Part shown: in pieces, positions 1-6,618 of the stretch | How the letters are laid out: each line of letters starts with the position of its first letter | How positions within the stretch are numbered: position 1 is the stretch's first letter | Made by a program: the position numbers and the translations under genes | Notes under the pieces: generated by a model | Told to the model about the DNA's origin: nothing | Seen by the model: the letters and a program-made list of their open reading frames with translations, nothing else | Databases searched by the model: none | DNA from: Armatimonadota bacterium | GTDB taxonomy: Bacteria > Armatimonadota > Chthonomonadetes > Chthonomonadales > Chthonomonadaceae | Assembly: GCA_026392135.1 (NCBI GenBank) | Contig: JAPLCR010000227.1 | Span: 1 to 9,086 of the forward strand | Reading direction: 5' to 3' | DNA length: 9,086 nt

Positions 1-1051
1 AGACCCCCGCGTAGTTTTTGGGAATCTCCATAAGAAAACAGGTATAAGACTTTGAGGCGGTCTCGCCAGAGTCTAGATACTCATAAATGGAGCGTCCGAA
101 TATCTTTCCTTTTTTTACTAGAACGGGAAACGGCTGATGTAGACCCGTTGTACCGAACTCAAGACCTCGTGCCATGGGCTTCCCCTTCTCTACGTGCCGC
201 CACGCATTGAACCATGGGTACTCGGAAGTTTTCCATAGGTAGCCTATTAGCAGTCCCTGAGCGGGATTGCATGCAGTGACCCAGCCATACTCCTCATCAA
301 TCGTGAAAGAGACTACATTGGGGTCGTGGCTGTTGGTCAGATGGCGTAGGTTTATGGGTTGACCATCGTGCCGCCCTTCGGGCCAGTAGACGGAAGGCTC
401 TTCTGGGTTGGGTAGAGGGCTACCCTGCATAAATCCCCGCCGCGCATTTGCATCTACAATCGTACTCTCATCCAGAAACGGAGGTCCAATGGTTGGGTGC
501 TGTACCATGTTGTATAGCCGCCCTAACCTATTAGTGTTCGTTACCTCCTCCTTGACTGTAAAAAAAGTACCTGAAGCCGATAGCGCAATGTGGCGTTTCA
601 CCTTCAGCCCCGCCATAGGCAAAGTGGCAGTCATCTCTGCATGAACGTGTCCGGCTCTCTCCAGAGGACGTTGTGCTATCTGCCACTCCACACTGGAGGC
701 TTCCCCATGAAATGGCATTCCGTTTTTTATCTCCGCATCGGAGGGTTGCCCCCATCTATCAAGGCAGAGAAAGTGCCCCATCGGATGCGGAGCCGTTGAG
801 TTGGCAACTGCCCCCCAGTTAATAGGGCTGAGACCTTGGCTCATCAGGTGAAAATCTGTAATAGAGCCGCCGGCGAGGTCTACTACGAGCTGAGCGACCT
901 TGCCCTCCAGTACAAGCGAGCGTCGCCCCTTTACAGTCGTCTGTGCCATGCTAGAGGGTGAAATGCTGAGAATAGCGAGTAGAAGTAGCGGCGTTGAGCG
1001 GCGCGTGGACGCTCTCGTTTTGCGAAGGAAGGGCAGGATAGGGCGGCTCAA
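1..1051 (-). CDS. Secreted aldose-1-epimerase-like (galactose mutarotase fold) protein, 3' end beyond window
   Basis: Read from 1051 down to 1 on the minus strand, 350 codons are open without a stop and the frame leaves the window. I chose the TTG at 1051-1049. It has an AAAGGAG site 9 bases upstream (1067-1061), there is no ATG or GTG between it and the upstream in-frame TAG, and it supplies a full signal peptide: a basic stretch (residues 10-18, RKTRASTRR), a hydrophobic core (PLLLLAILSIS) and a likely cleavage site SMA/Q after residue 36. The ATG at 949 would start at the cleavage site and lose the signal. The mature part is beta-rich, with NMVQHPTIGPPFLDEST (His185) and ARGLEFGTTGLHQP (Glu298). 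These resemble the His and Glu placement of aldose-1-epimerase-like proteins; assigning them as catalytic is inference. It probably acts on sugars outside the cytoplasmic membrane. It is divergent from the gene at 1456. Confidence 0.8.
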   Translation of the reverse strand, partial: MSRPILPFLRKTRASTRRSTPLLLLAILSISPSSMAQTTVKGRRSLVLEGKVAQLVVDLAGGSITDFHLMSQGLSPINWGAVANSTAPHPMGHFLCLDRWGQPSDAEIKNGMPFHGEASSVEWQIAQRPLERAGHVHAEMTATLPMAGLKVKRHIALSASGTFFTVKEEVTNTNRLGRLYNMVQHPTIGPPFLDESTIVDANARRGFMQGSPLPNPEEPSVYWPEGRHDGQPINLRHLTNSHDPNVVSFTIDEEYGWVTACNPAQGLLIGYLWKTSEYPWFNAWRHVEKGKPMARGLEFGTTGLHQPFPVLVKKGKIFGRSIYEYLDSGETASKSYTCFLMEIPKNYAGV

Positions 1052-1060
1052 GATAAGACG

Positions 1061-1067
1061 CTCCTTT
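1061..1067 (-). promoter_or_regulatory. Ribosome binding site deciding a TTG start
   Basis: AAAGGAG on the minus strand lies 9 bases before the TTG at 1051-1049. It is the main reason to place the start of the left-edge gene there rather than at the internal ATG at 949. Confidence 0.65.
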
Positions 1068-1107
1068 CTTCTTAGGTTCAGGTGAGTACCGATTTTGTGC
1101 TGAGGCT

Positions 1108-1124
1108 GCTACGTGTTGTAGCAC
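1108..1124. promoter_or_regulatory. Short palindrome upstream of the mutarotase-like gene, possible operator
   Basis: TGCTAC and GTAGCA form a perfect 6-bp inverted repeat around the 5-base centre GTGTT, 57 bases before the TTG start at 1051. The size and position would suit a dimeric regulator operator or a small 5'-leader hairpin. No known operator consensus is recognised, so the role is a guess. Confidence 0.25.
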
Positions 1125-1167
1125 TTAGGACTTACGAAAGAATAATTGTTCCATCTGAAAACCAGAA

Positions 1168-1217
1168 GCCCTCACCCCCGTCCCCTCTCCCAATTCTGGG
1201 CGAGGGGTGGCTAGGGC
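1168..1217. repeat. REP-like intergenic palindromic repeat
   Basis: CCCCTCTCCCA (1182-1192) pairs with TGGGCGAGGGG (1197-1207) around a 4-base loop, with a single mismatch in the 11-bp stem. Outer arms GCCCT (1168-1172) and AGGGC (1213-1217) also match. The C-rich flank CCCTCACCCCCG is of a kind common in dispersed intergenic repeats of many bacteria. It could act as an mRNA end or stabiliser. There is no T-tract, so it is not a classic intrinsic terminator. Whether it is multicopy cannot be judged from one window. Confidence 0.55.
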
Positions 1218-1438
1218 GGTAGGCGGTTTTGTTGGACGATAGCCTTTCTTACCCTAGAGGCTTTGGAAGATTTTAACTGTAGCAAGTCCCTTATACAGTT
1301 TGTCGAAACGCTTAGGATTCCTGCACAACCGCTGAAAATATCTCGGCGGACTGGTGAAGTATCCGTTTTTAGAGAGAGGTAAAGCCTAACAGAAGGGAGA
1401 ACTAACTGCATTATAACGCTCCACCGCTACTGGATTTC

Positions 1439-1445
1439 AAAGGAG
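1439..1445 (+). promoter_or_regulatory. Ribosome binding site of the beta-propeller gene
   Basis: AAAGGAG lies 10 bases before the ATG at 1456, which is also the start that yields an intact signal peptide. Confidence 0.6.
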
Positions 1446-1455
1446 ATACCTCACT

Positions 1456-2331
1456 ATGAAACGATGCTTGATGCTTTTGGTTCTCATGACGCTGACCCGT
1501 TCTACACTGGCAGCCCCTCCTGTCCGTCACCGAATTCTGTTTGCTGAGTATGGCAACACTCAGAACCGCCTTGTTGAGTTGGATGCAGACGGCAAAATGG
1601 TGTGGGAACACAAGCCGCCAAGCCTCTGTGTTATTTTTGAGGTTTTGAAGAACGGGCATATTCTTATTGGGTATGGTGGTAATCCAACTGGGGTACAGGA
1701 GATAGATAGTCAGCACGAAGTTGTGTGGGACTACATCAGCCAGTCTCCCCAAGTGCTGGGCTGTAGCCGCCTGCCGAATGGAAACACGCTTATTGCCGAA
1801 CAAGGACCCTGCCAAGCGGTGGAGGTGGACGCTCAAGGAAAGGTGGTTCATATCACCCCCCTCACTACCTCGGTGAAGCCCTACCACCTTCAGGTGCGTA
1901 ACGTACACAAGCTGCCGAACGGTAATATCCTATCTGCTCATGAGGGGGAAGGTGCGGCACGCGAAGTAGACCCTACGGGTAAAGTGGTGTGGGAGTATAC
2001 GGGAGTTGAGAACGTAAACGACGCACAACGCCTGAAAAACGGGCACACTCTTATCTCGTGCGGCACGCAGAAACGGGTCATTGAGGTGACTCGTGACGGC
2101 AAAATCGTCTGGGAGTTTGGGGCGGCGGACGCGCCGGAGCTGAACCTCGTATGGGTATCAAGCGTGCAGGTTCTCAAGAGCGGCAACCTTTTAGTAGGTA
2201 ACTTCCTTCGTGGTCATGAAGGTAAAGGGGTACACGCATTTGAGGTAACACGCAAGAAAAAGGTGGTCTGGACTTTTGCAGATCATGTGTTGGCAAAGTC
2301 CATTACGACCGTGCGTGTGATAGGCGAGTAG
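1456..2331 (+). CDS. Secreted six-repeat beta-propeller (PQQ-like/arylsulfotransferase-fold) protein
   Basis: The 291-residue product begins with a signal peptide: Lys2-Arg3, a hydrophobic run LMLLVLMTL, and likely cleavage after Ala19 or Ala20 (TLA/A or LAA/P). The rest is six imperfect repeats of about 40-48 residues. Most contain L(P/K)NG(N/H)xLI followed by a DxxGKVVWEY-type strand, for example around codons 73-97, 115-134, 156-180 and 195-222. This is the signature of PQQ-like or arylsulfotransferase-fold beta-propellers. I see no catalytic residues that would make it a sulfotransferase or a PQQ dehydrogenase, so a binding or scaffold role outside the cytoplasmic membrane is as likely. 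The UxuA-like gene follows 63 bases downstream on the same strand, with no obvious terminator between, so the two are probably co-transcribed. The specific function is unknown. Confidence 0.8.
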   Translation: MKRCLMLLVLMTLTRSTLAAPPVRHRILFAEYGNTQNRLVELDADGKMVWEHKPPSLCVIFEVLKNGHILIGYGGNPTGVQEIDSQHEVVWDYISQSPQVLGCSRLPNGNTLIAEQGPCQAVEVDAQGKVVHITPLTTSVKPYHLQVRNVHKLPNGNILSAHEGEGAAREVDPTGKVVWEYTGVENVNDAQRLKNGHTLISCGTQKRVIEVTRDGKIVWEFGAADAPELNLVWVSSVQVLKSGNLLVGNFLRGHEGKGVHAFEVTRKKKVVWTFADHVLAKSITTVRVIGE

Positions 2332-2380
2332 ACCGCGCCCACAATCTTTTCAGAACGACTTGACATCTATCCCTTATCAG

Positions 2381-2386
2381 AAGGAG
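2381..2386 (+). promoter_or_regulatory. Ribosome binding site of the plus-strand UxuA-like gene
   Basis: AAGGAG sits 8 bases before the ATG at 2395 and fixes the start codon. Confidence 0.65.
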
Positions 2387-2394
2387 TTAAACCT

Positions 2395-3447
2395 ATGAAT
2401 GGCTCGAACTATTCGTATCCGCTACGTGCAGTACCAGGCTATTATGGCTCGAAGGCGGGTATTCAGATCGGAACCTACGTTGCGTCAAACGCTAGTGACG
2501 AAGACCTACAGTTCTTGCAACAACTCGGCGTAGAGTGGGCGATGCTTATTGTCCATGACCCTGCCCTACACACTGCTGAACACTATAAACAGTTTCAGAA
2601 GCGACTGGCGAACTACGGCATTCAGATATACCGTGTTGCCAATCATCGTGTGCATAATGTGGAGGAGATAACCCTCAATCTGCCGGGGCGCGACGCAAAA
2701 GTTGAAGAGTTCTGCACATTCCTTCGCAATCTCGGAGAGGCAGGCATCTACTACAACACCTATGCACATATGGGAAATGGTATCTGGAGTACGGGAAGCA
2801 CGCAGGGGAGGGGTGGAGTCACGGCGCGTGTTCTGGATATTGAAAACGCAAAGGGACACTGGAATGGTAAGGTTTTTGAGGGTGAATTTACACATGGGCG
2901 CTGTTATACCGAAGAGGAACTCTGGGAGAACTATACCTATTTTATTCAGAAAGTGGTTCCTGTAGCAGAGGATTCGGGTGTATTCATAGGCGTTCATCCT
3001 GACGATCCGCCTGTCTATGCGCTAGGTGGGGTTCCGCGCTGTATATTTGGCAATTTTGCAGGATACCAACGTGCCTTGGACATTGCAGACAGCCCTAATG
3101 TGGGAGTTTGTCTCTGCGTGGGATGTTGGCTAGAGGGTGGAACGGTTGGCATGGGGTGTGATGTTATAGAGGCGATACGGCATTTCGGAAATCAGGGGAA
3201 GCTGTTCAAAGTGCACTTCCGAAATGTGAGCAACCCTATGCCTGCCGCCTGGCAAGAGACCTTTATTGACGATGGCTATCAGGATATGCACCAAGTTATG
3301 CGAGCCTTGCGCGAGGTAAACTACGACGGATGCATCATTCCAGACCATATTCCGCACATGGTGGGCGGAAGCGGAACAGGGTTAGCATACTCCATAGCCT
3401 ACATGAAAGCACTTGTTCAGGCAGTCAACAACGAGGCGAAAGGATAG
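2395..3447 (+). CDS. uxuA: UxuA-family (mannonate dehydratase-like) TIM-barrel enzyme
   Basis: This 350-residue cytoplasmic protein matches the usual length of mannonate dehydratases, which convert D-mannonate to 2-keto-3-deoxygluconate in glucuronate breakdown. Family hallmarks are visible in order: LNLPGRDAKVEEFCTFLRNLGEAGI (about 96-120), VHPDDPP (His201), GVCLCVGCW.EGG (Cys241), FKVHFRNV (His274), ETFIDDGYQDM, and IIPDHIP (Asp317). His, Cys, His and Asp at these places match the metal ligands known for UxuA. A Gly/Ser/Thr-rich stretch near 127-140 and the residues after it differ from the second copy in this window. It has no signal peptide and follows the beta-propeller gene in a likely two-gene operon. 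The exact substrate (mannonate or another sugar acid) is inferred from family only. No UxuB or UxaC partner is in view. Confidence 0.8.
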   Translation: MNGSNYSYPLRAVPGYYGSKAGIQIGTYVASNASDEDLQFLQQLGVEWAMLIVHDPALHTAEHYKQFQKRLANYGIQIYRVANHRVHNVEEITLNLPGRDAKVEEFCTFLRNLGEAGIYYNTYAHMGNGIWSTGSTQGRGGVTARVLDIENAKGHWNGKVFEGEFTHGRCYTEEELWENYTYFIQKVVPVAEDSGVFIGVHPDDPPVYALGGVPRCIFGNFAGYQRALDIADSPNVGVCLCVGCWLEGGTVGMGCDVIEAIRHFGNQGKLFKVHFRNVSNPMPAAWQETFIDDGYQDMHQVMRALREVNYDGCIIPDHIPHMVGGSGTGLAYSIAYMKALVQAVNNEAKG

Positions 3448-3469
3448 AGCCTTTTCAGCACTATCCTTT
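3439..3469. terminator. Convergent inverted repeat, likely bidirectional terminator
   Basis: AAAGGATAG (3439-3447) and CTATCCTTT (3461-3469) form a perfect 9-bp stem around 13 bases. GC/GC inside the loop can add two pairs after an A-A mismatch. Each arm is the last three codons (Lys-Gly-stop) of one of the two convergent genes. The arms are A/T-rich and end in short T runs, compatible with weak intrinsic termination in both directions. Only 13 bases separate the two stop codons. Confidence 0.6.
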
Positions 3470-4276
3470 GACCGCTCCCATTTGAATACCGCGCACCAGA
3501 AACTTTTGTGAGGCAATGAACAGGACGATGAGCGGCACGATGTTCATAAGGCTTGCCGCCATAAGTAGGTTGGTCTGTCGTCCGTAGGTCGAGTCGAAGA
3601 AGAGCATACCTGTAGGGAGAGTGCGTAGGTGTTCGCTCTTAATCATGACGAGGGGCCAGAAGAATGAGCCGTAGTTGCCCATGAACGTAAACAGAGCGAG
3701 TGTTATCAGTCCGGGGCGTGCTAACGGCAGTATCACGTCCCAAAACAGTTGCCACTTGTTCGCGCCGTCAATCTCGGCGGCTTCGTCTAGTGCGGAGGGA
3801 ATGGTCAGCAGGAACTGCCGCAAAAGAAACGTCCCGAAAGCACTAAAGGCGGACGGCACGATAAGCCCAGTATACGAATCGAGCAAGTGTAGCTTCACCA
3901 TGAGGGTATAGTTCGGAATCATGGTCACCACACCGGGTATCATCAGCGTAGCGAGGTAGAGCCGAAACACGTTATCGCACTGTCGCCACTGTAACCGTGC
4001 AAAGGCGAACGCCGCCATCGAACTGGTCAGGCAGGTGAGAAACGTAACCCATGCGGCGATGAAAAGGCTGTTGAAGTAGTAGCGGGCGAACGATATCTGT
4101 TCAAACACCTTCCGATAGTTTTCGGGATGCCAGACAGTCGGAACTGGGTTGAGTTTCTCCACCTCCTCCAACGGCTTGAAGCTTGTGAGAGCCATCCACA
4201 AAAACGGGATGAGAGCCGTAAGCGCAAACAGAGTTAGGAGCAGATAGAGGAGAGTGTTGCGAAGTTTCGCGCTCAT
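3461..4276 (-). CDS. Carbohydrate ABC transporter permease, MalG type
   Basis: This 271-residue inner-membrane protein has an N-terminal membrane span (about 7-31), several further spans (for example 66-95 and 105-125), and the cytoplasmic EAA loop DEAAEIDGANKWQLFWDVILPLARPG (about 164-189), which docks the ATP-binding subunit. The C-terminus ...GIQMGAVKG is typical of MalG-like permeases of the CUT1 family. The ATG overlaps the stop of the MalF-type gene by one base (TAATG at 4278-4274). It has a very strong ribosome binding site. It is the last gene of the minus-strand operon and ends in the convergent inverted repeat. The imported sugar cannot be read from the permease. Confidence 0.9.
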   Translation of the reverse strand: MSAKLRNTLLYLLLTLFALTALIPFLWMALTSFKPLEEVEKLNPVPTVWHPENYRKVFEQISFARYYFNSLFIAAWVTFLTCLTSSMAAFAFARLQWRQCDNVFRLYLATLMIPGVVTMIPNYTLMVKLHLLDSYTGLIVPSAFSAFGTFLLRQFLLTIPSALDEAAEIDGANKWQLFWDVILPLARPGLITLALFTFMGNYGSFFWPLVMIKSEHLRTLPTGMLFFDSTYGRQTNLLMAASLMNIVPLIVLFIASQKFLVRGIQMGAVKG

Positions 4277-5268
4277 TAGTAGCTCACCTCCTTATTGCCA
4301 AAACGCCAGTTGACCAGCGTCAGGACGAAAATTAGCGCAAAGAGCGCCCACGAGACGGCAGAGGCGTAGCCAATCTGAAACTCCTCAAACGCCTTTGTGT
4401 AGATATGATACGAGAGTGTTGTGGTCGTGCCTGCGGGACCGCCATTCGTCATAACCCGCGCCTGCTCAAACCCGCCCTGTAGCCCCCCGATAAAACTCAT
4501 CACCAGAATAAAGAAGGTGGTGGGCGCGAGTTGGGGCCAGACGATATGTCGAAATACCTGCCACGAGCTTGCGCCGTCCAATTCGCCCGCTTCGGTAAGC
4601 TCCTGCGGGACGTTGGTGAGCGCGGCGAGGTAGAGTAGCATATTGTTGCCGCCAATCCCCATCCATATCCCCATAATGATTATCGCGTCACGCGCCCCCA
4701 TCCCCCACTGTGCGCGGTTCACGGCGACGCGCTCCACATCTAGTCCCAACACGTTTTTAGTAGAGAGTAGCCACTCTGGCGGGGTGATGCCTAGGTGCAG
4801 GAGGTCGGAGACATGGCGTATCGCCGCATTGATAAGACCAAAATCGGGGTTGTAGAGCGACTTCCAGAGAATCATCAGAGCGACACCGCTCGTGAAACTG
4901 GGTAGGTAGAAGAGCGTGCGAAAGATAACGATACCGCGCAGTTTCTGACTGAGCAGAACCGCCAAAAAGAGCGACCCAAAGACGGCTATCGGCATTCCTA
5001 GCAGAAAGTAGAAAGTGTTGATGGTGTAGAGCCAGAACTCCGAATTATGGAGCATCTGCACATAGTTCTCTATACCTACCCAGCGGAAGGGGACAGTCTG
5101 TTGTAGGTTCCAGTTTGAGAAGCTGACAACAAGCGAAAATAGTACGGGACCACTGGTGAAAAGGAGAAAGCCGAGCAGGTTTGGGAGTAGGAAGCCGATA
5201 GCCACCCATAGGTCGTGCCGCTCGCGTGCGCGGCGAGAGTTCTGAGGGCGGGTAGGAGGCGTTGTCAC
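4276..5268 (-). CDS. Carbohydrate ABC transporter permease, MalF type
   Basis: This 330-residue inner-membrane protein has a basic N-terminus (RRARERHDLW), a first span at about 21-50, and the EAA loop TEAGELDGASSWQVFRHIVWPQLAP (about 225-249). It also carries the conserved MTNGGPAGTTTTLSYHIYTKAF segment (about 274-295) followed by a final span. These are signatures of CUT1 sugar permeases. The loop at about 151-195 is long (ITPPEWLLSTKN...), probably facing outward. The GTG start at 5268 overlaps the binding-protein stop (GTGA) and has AGGAGG 6 bases upstream. It pairs with the MalG-type subunit encoded next. Confidence 0.9.
   Translation of the reverse strand: MTTPPTRPQNSRRARERHDLWVAIGFLLPNLLGFLLFTSGPVLFSLVVSFSNWNLQQTVPFRWVGIENYVQMLHNSEFWLYTINTFYFLLGMPIAVFGSLFLAVLLSQKLRGIVIFRTLFYLPSFTSGVALMILWKSLYNPDFGLINAAIRHVSDLLHLGITPPEWLLSTKNVLGLDVERVAVNRAQWGMGARDAIIIMGIWMGIGGNNMLLYLAALTNVPQELTEAGELDGASSWQVFRHIVWPQLAPTTFFILVMSFIGGLQGGFEQARVMTNGGPAGTTTTLSYHIYTKAFEEFQIGYASAVSWALFALIFVLTLVNWRFGNKEVSY
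4284..4293 (-). promoter_or_regulatory. Ten-base Shine-Dalgarno of the MalG-type gene
   Basis: AAGGAGGTGA, 7 bases before the ATG at 4276, is a near-complete complement of the 16S rRNA 3' end. It lies inside the end of the MalF-type gene and supports independent or boosted re-initiation. Confidence 0.7.
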
Positions 5269-6557
5269 GGTGCGCCTCCTACAGAGCGTTGCGCGGTTAA
5301 GGTCGCATGGCGTTGCCGAAGCGAGGGGTCTTGCGTTAGCATTTTGGCTATCTCTTCGTTTATCTGCTTCGCCGCTGTGTGCATCGCTTCCGCCGCCGAT
5401 TTTTGATTACTCTTGACTAAATCGAGCTGCTTGGTGATAAGGCGTGAAGTGACTTGACCGTTGACAAAGGGGCTTATCTGGTCGGCTTGCGAGTGCAGAG
5501 CCGCCTCGCGCCAGACGGTGTTTTGGTCTTCTTCAGGGAAGTGTGCATTGTGTAGGAAAGTATCGGTATAGGTATAGCCGACTACGGGACCCATACCATC
5601 CGCCTGACTGTTGATGAGATCGTTATACTCTTTTGTGGACTGATAGGTTAGAAACCTAAGCGCCTCTTCGCGTCGCGGGCTGTGCCGATTGATGAGTGTC
5701 GCTTTACCGTAGGCGCGAAAGACCCTCTTTAGCGAATAGGGCGACTCTGCCACCCCCAACCGCAACTTTTTGTAGTCCCGCAGGGTGCAGAGCCACCAGC
5801 GTCCGCCAAGTGCCATCGCCGCTTTACCCGCGCCAAACCGTGTGATAACTCCTGAACCCCAGCCGCCTTGCGTCGCCATCGCCGCCTCCTCAATAGGGCT
5901 AGGAACCACCTGATACTTATATATCAGGTCGTGAAGAAACTGCACTGCCGCTATCGTTTCCGGGCTGTCTACGATACAGCGCGTACCATCTGGCGTGTAT
6001 ACCTGCCCGCCCCACTGATAGACGAAGTGAAGCCAGTTCCACCACTCGCACATAAACCCGAAACGCTCTACACGACCAGAGGAGTCTCGTTTTGTCATGC
6101 GTTGCGCTAGCTTTACGAGGTCGTCCCATTTCCAAGGACCTTTTGGATAGGGAACCCCCTCCGCGTCAAAAATGTCCTTATTGAACCAGAGAGCGTCGGC
6201 GGCGATGTTCGTGCCAAAGCCGTAGACGCGCTTATCGTAGGCGACATACTTTTGAAGCGGTTCCCAGACCGCCCCAATGTCCATATTGAGACGCTTCAAC
6301 TCGTCCGTCACATCCCATGCCACGCCAGAGCGAACGTAAGCGGAGAGTTGAAACCCATCATAGCAGTCGAACAGATCGGGTCCTACTCCGCCCAAAGACT
6401 GCACAATCACCTTCTCCATAGCGCCATTGCCCGGGTCGAGGCGTAGATGATTTTTCGGGTACATTGTGTTGAACAGGGCTACTTGGTCGCGTCGCGCTGG
6501 GTTGTCATCGCTTACCCAGACGAGCGGTACTGCTCCGTCTTTGGCTGAATACGCCAC
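5265..6557 (-). CDS. Sugar ABC transporter solute-binding protein (family 1), body frame of a frameshifted gene
   Basis: The 430 codons from a GTG at 6557 encode nearly all of a family 1 extracellular sugar-binding protein. Visible marks are VPLVWVSDDNPARR at the first strand (10-23), GVGPDLFDCYDGF (57-69), GFGTNIAADALWFNKDIFDAEG (113-134) and GPWKWDDLVKLAQRMT (140-155). The GTG has no good ribosome binding site and gives no signal peptide, which a secreted binding protein needs. A complete signal peptide is instead encoded from the ATG at 6613 in another frame. The natural gene therefore most likely spans 6613-5265, with one base missing near 6540 in this sequence. The stop overlaps the MalF-type GTG (GTGA), so the order is binding protein, MalF type, MalG type. 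The ligand is unknown; uronate-type sugars are inferred from the neighbours. Confidence 0.85.
   Translation of the reverse strand: MAYSAKDGAVPLVWVSDDNPARRDQVALFNTMYPKNHLRLDPGNGAMEKVIVQSLGGVGPDLFDCYDGFQLSAYVRSGVAWDVTDELKRLNMDIGAVWEPLQKYVAYDKRVYGFGTNIAADALWFNKDIFDAEGVPYPKGPWKWDDLVKLAQRMTKRDSSGRVERFGFMCEWWNWLHFVYQWGGQVYTPDGTRCIVDSPETIAAVQFLHDLIYKYQVVPSPIEEAAMATQGGWGSGVITRFGAGKAAMALGGRWWLCTLRDYKKLRLGVAESPYSLKRVFRAYGKATLINRHSPRREEALRFLTYQSTKEYNDLINSQADGMGPVVGYTYTDTFLHNAHFPEEDQNTVWREAALHSQADQISPFVNGQVTSRLITKQLDLVKSNQKSAAEAMHTAAKQINEEIAKMLTQDPSLRQRHATLTAQRSVGGAP
5275..5280 (-). promoter_or_regulatory. Ribosome binding site deciding the GTG start of the MalF-type gene
   Basis: AGGAGG lies 6 bases before the GTG at 5268, supporting that non-ATG start. 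Confidence 0.7.
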
Positions 6558-6613
6558 GCGACGACGGAGAGGAGGAGCAGAAACAGCAGTGTTATGCTCA
6601 AAAAGAGGCGCAT
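6512..6613 (-). other. Out-of-frame signal-peptide segment of the solute-binding protein gene
   Basis: The ATG at 6613 opens a 33-codon frame, MRLFLSITLLFLLLLSVVAW followed by RIQPKTEQYRSSG, then TAA at 6514-6512. The first 19 residues are a textbook signal peptide (Arg2, long Leu-rich core, VVA cleavage site). The ATG lies 5 bases after the stop of the UxuA-like gene, with GAG 8 bases upstream. Adding one A in the AAA tract (6540-6542) would join it to the body frame as ...WRIQPKDGAVPLVWVSDDNPARR. This is most simply the real N-terminus of the binding protein split by a one-base deletion, natural or from sequencing. Confidence 0.75.
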
Positions 6614-6618
6614 GGTAT

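Larger units (their letters stand above)
1052..1455. other. Divergent intergenic region of about 400 bases
   Basis: This stretch separates the divergent genes starting at 1051 (minus) and 1456 (plus), so promoters for both should lie here. I see no convincing pair of -35 and -10 boxes. TATAAC-like and TATACA-like hexamers occur near 1413 and 1295 but lack well-spaced partners. A palindromic repeat occupies 1168-1217 and a smaller palindrome 1108-1124. A 66-codon minus-strand frame at 1211-1411 has no ribosome binding site and no recognisable protein character, and is probably not a gene. Confidence 0.6.

Noticed and set aside
408..1085. Several short plus-strand frames (408-644, 590-799, 900-1085)
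   Set aside because: They are antisense to the continuous minus-strand mutarotase-like gene, lack ribosome binding sites and have no protein-like character.
1211..1411. 66-codon minus-strand frame between the divergent genes
   Set aside because: It has no ribosome binding site, starts inside the leader of the 1456 gene, ends in the palindromic repeat, and shows no recognisable domain or signal peptide.
1411..1908. 165-codon minus-strand frame
   Set aside because: It lies antisense to the beta-propeller gene, whose signal peptide, repeats and ribosome binding site are clear.
1500..2310. Repeated LPNG/LKNG-coding units as a DNA repeat or CRISPR-like array
   Set aside because: The repeats are at protein level with diverged DNA and regular blade spacing, as expected for a beta-propeller.
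2566..2997. 143-codon minus-strand frame
   Set aside because: It is antisense to the plus-strand UxuA-like gene, which carries the family motifs across the same bases.
5900..6557. Possibility that the binding protein truly begins at the GTG at 6557 and is cytoplasmic
   Set aside because: This family needs export, the GTG has no ribosome binding site, and an excellent signal peptide sits just upstream in a neighbouring frame.
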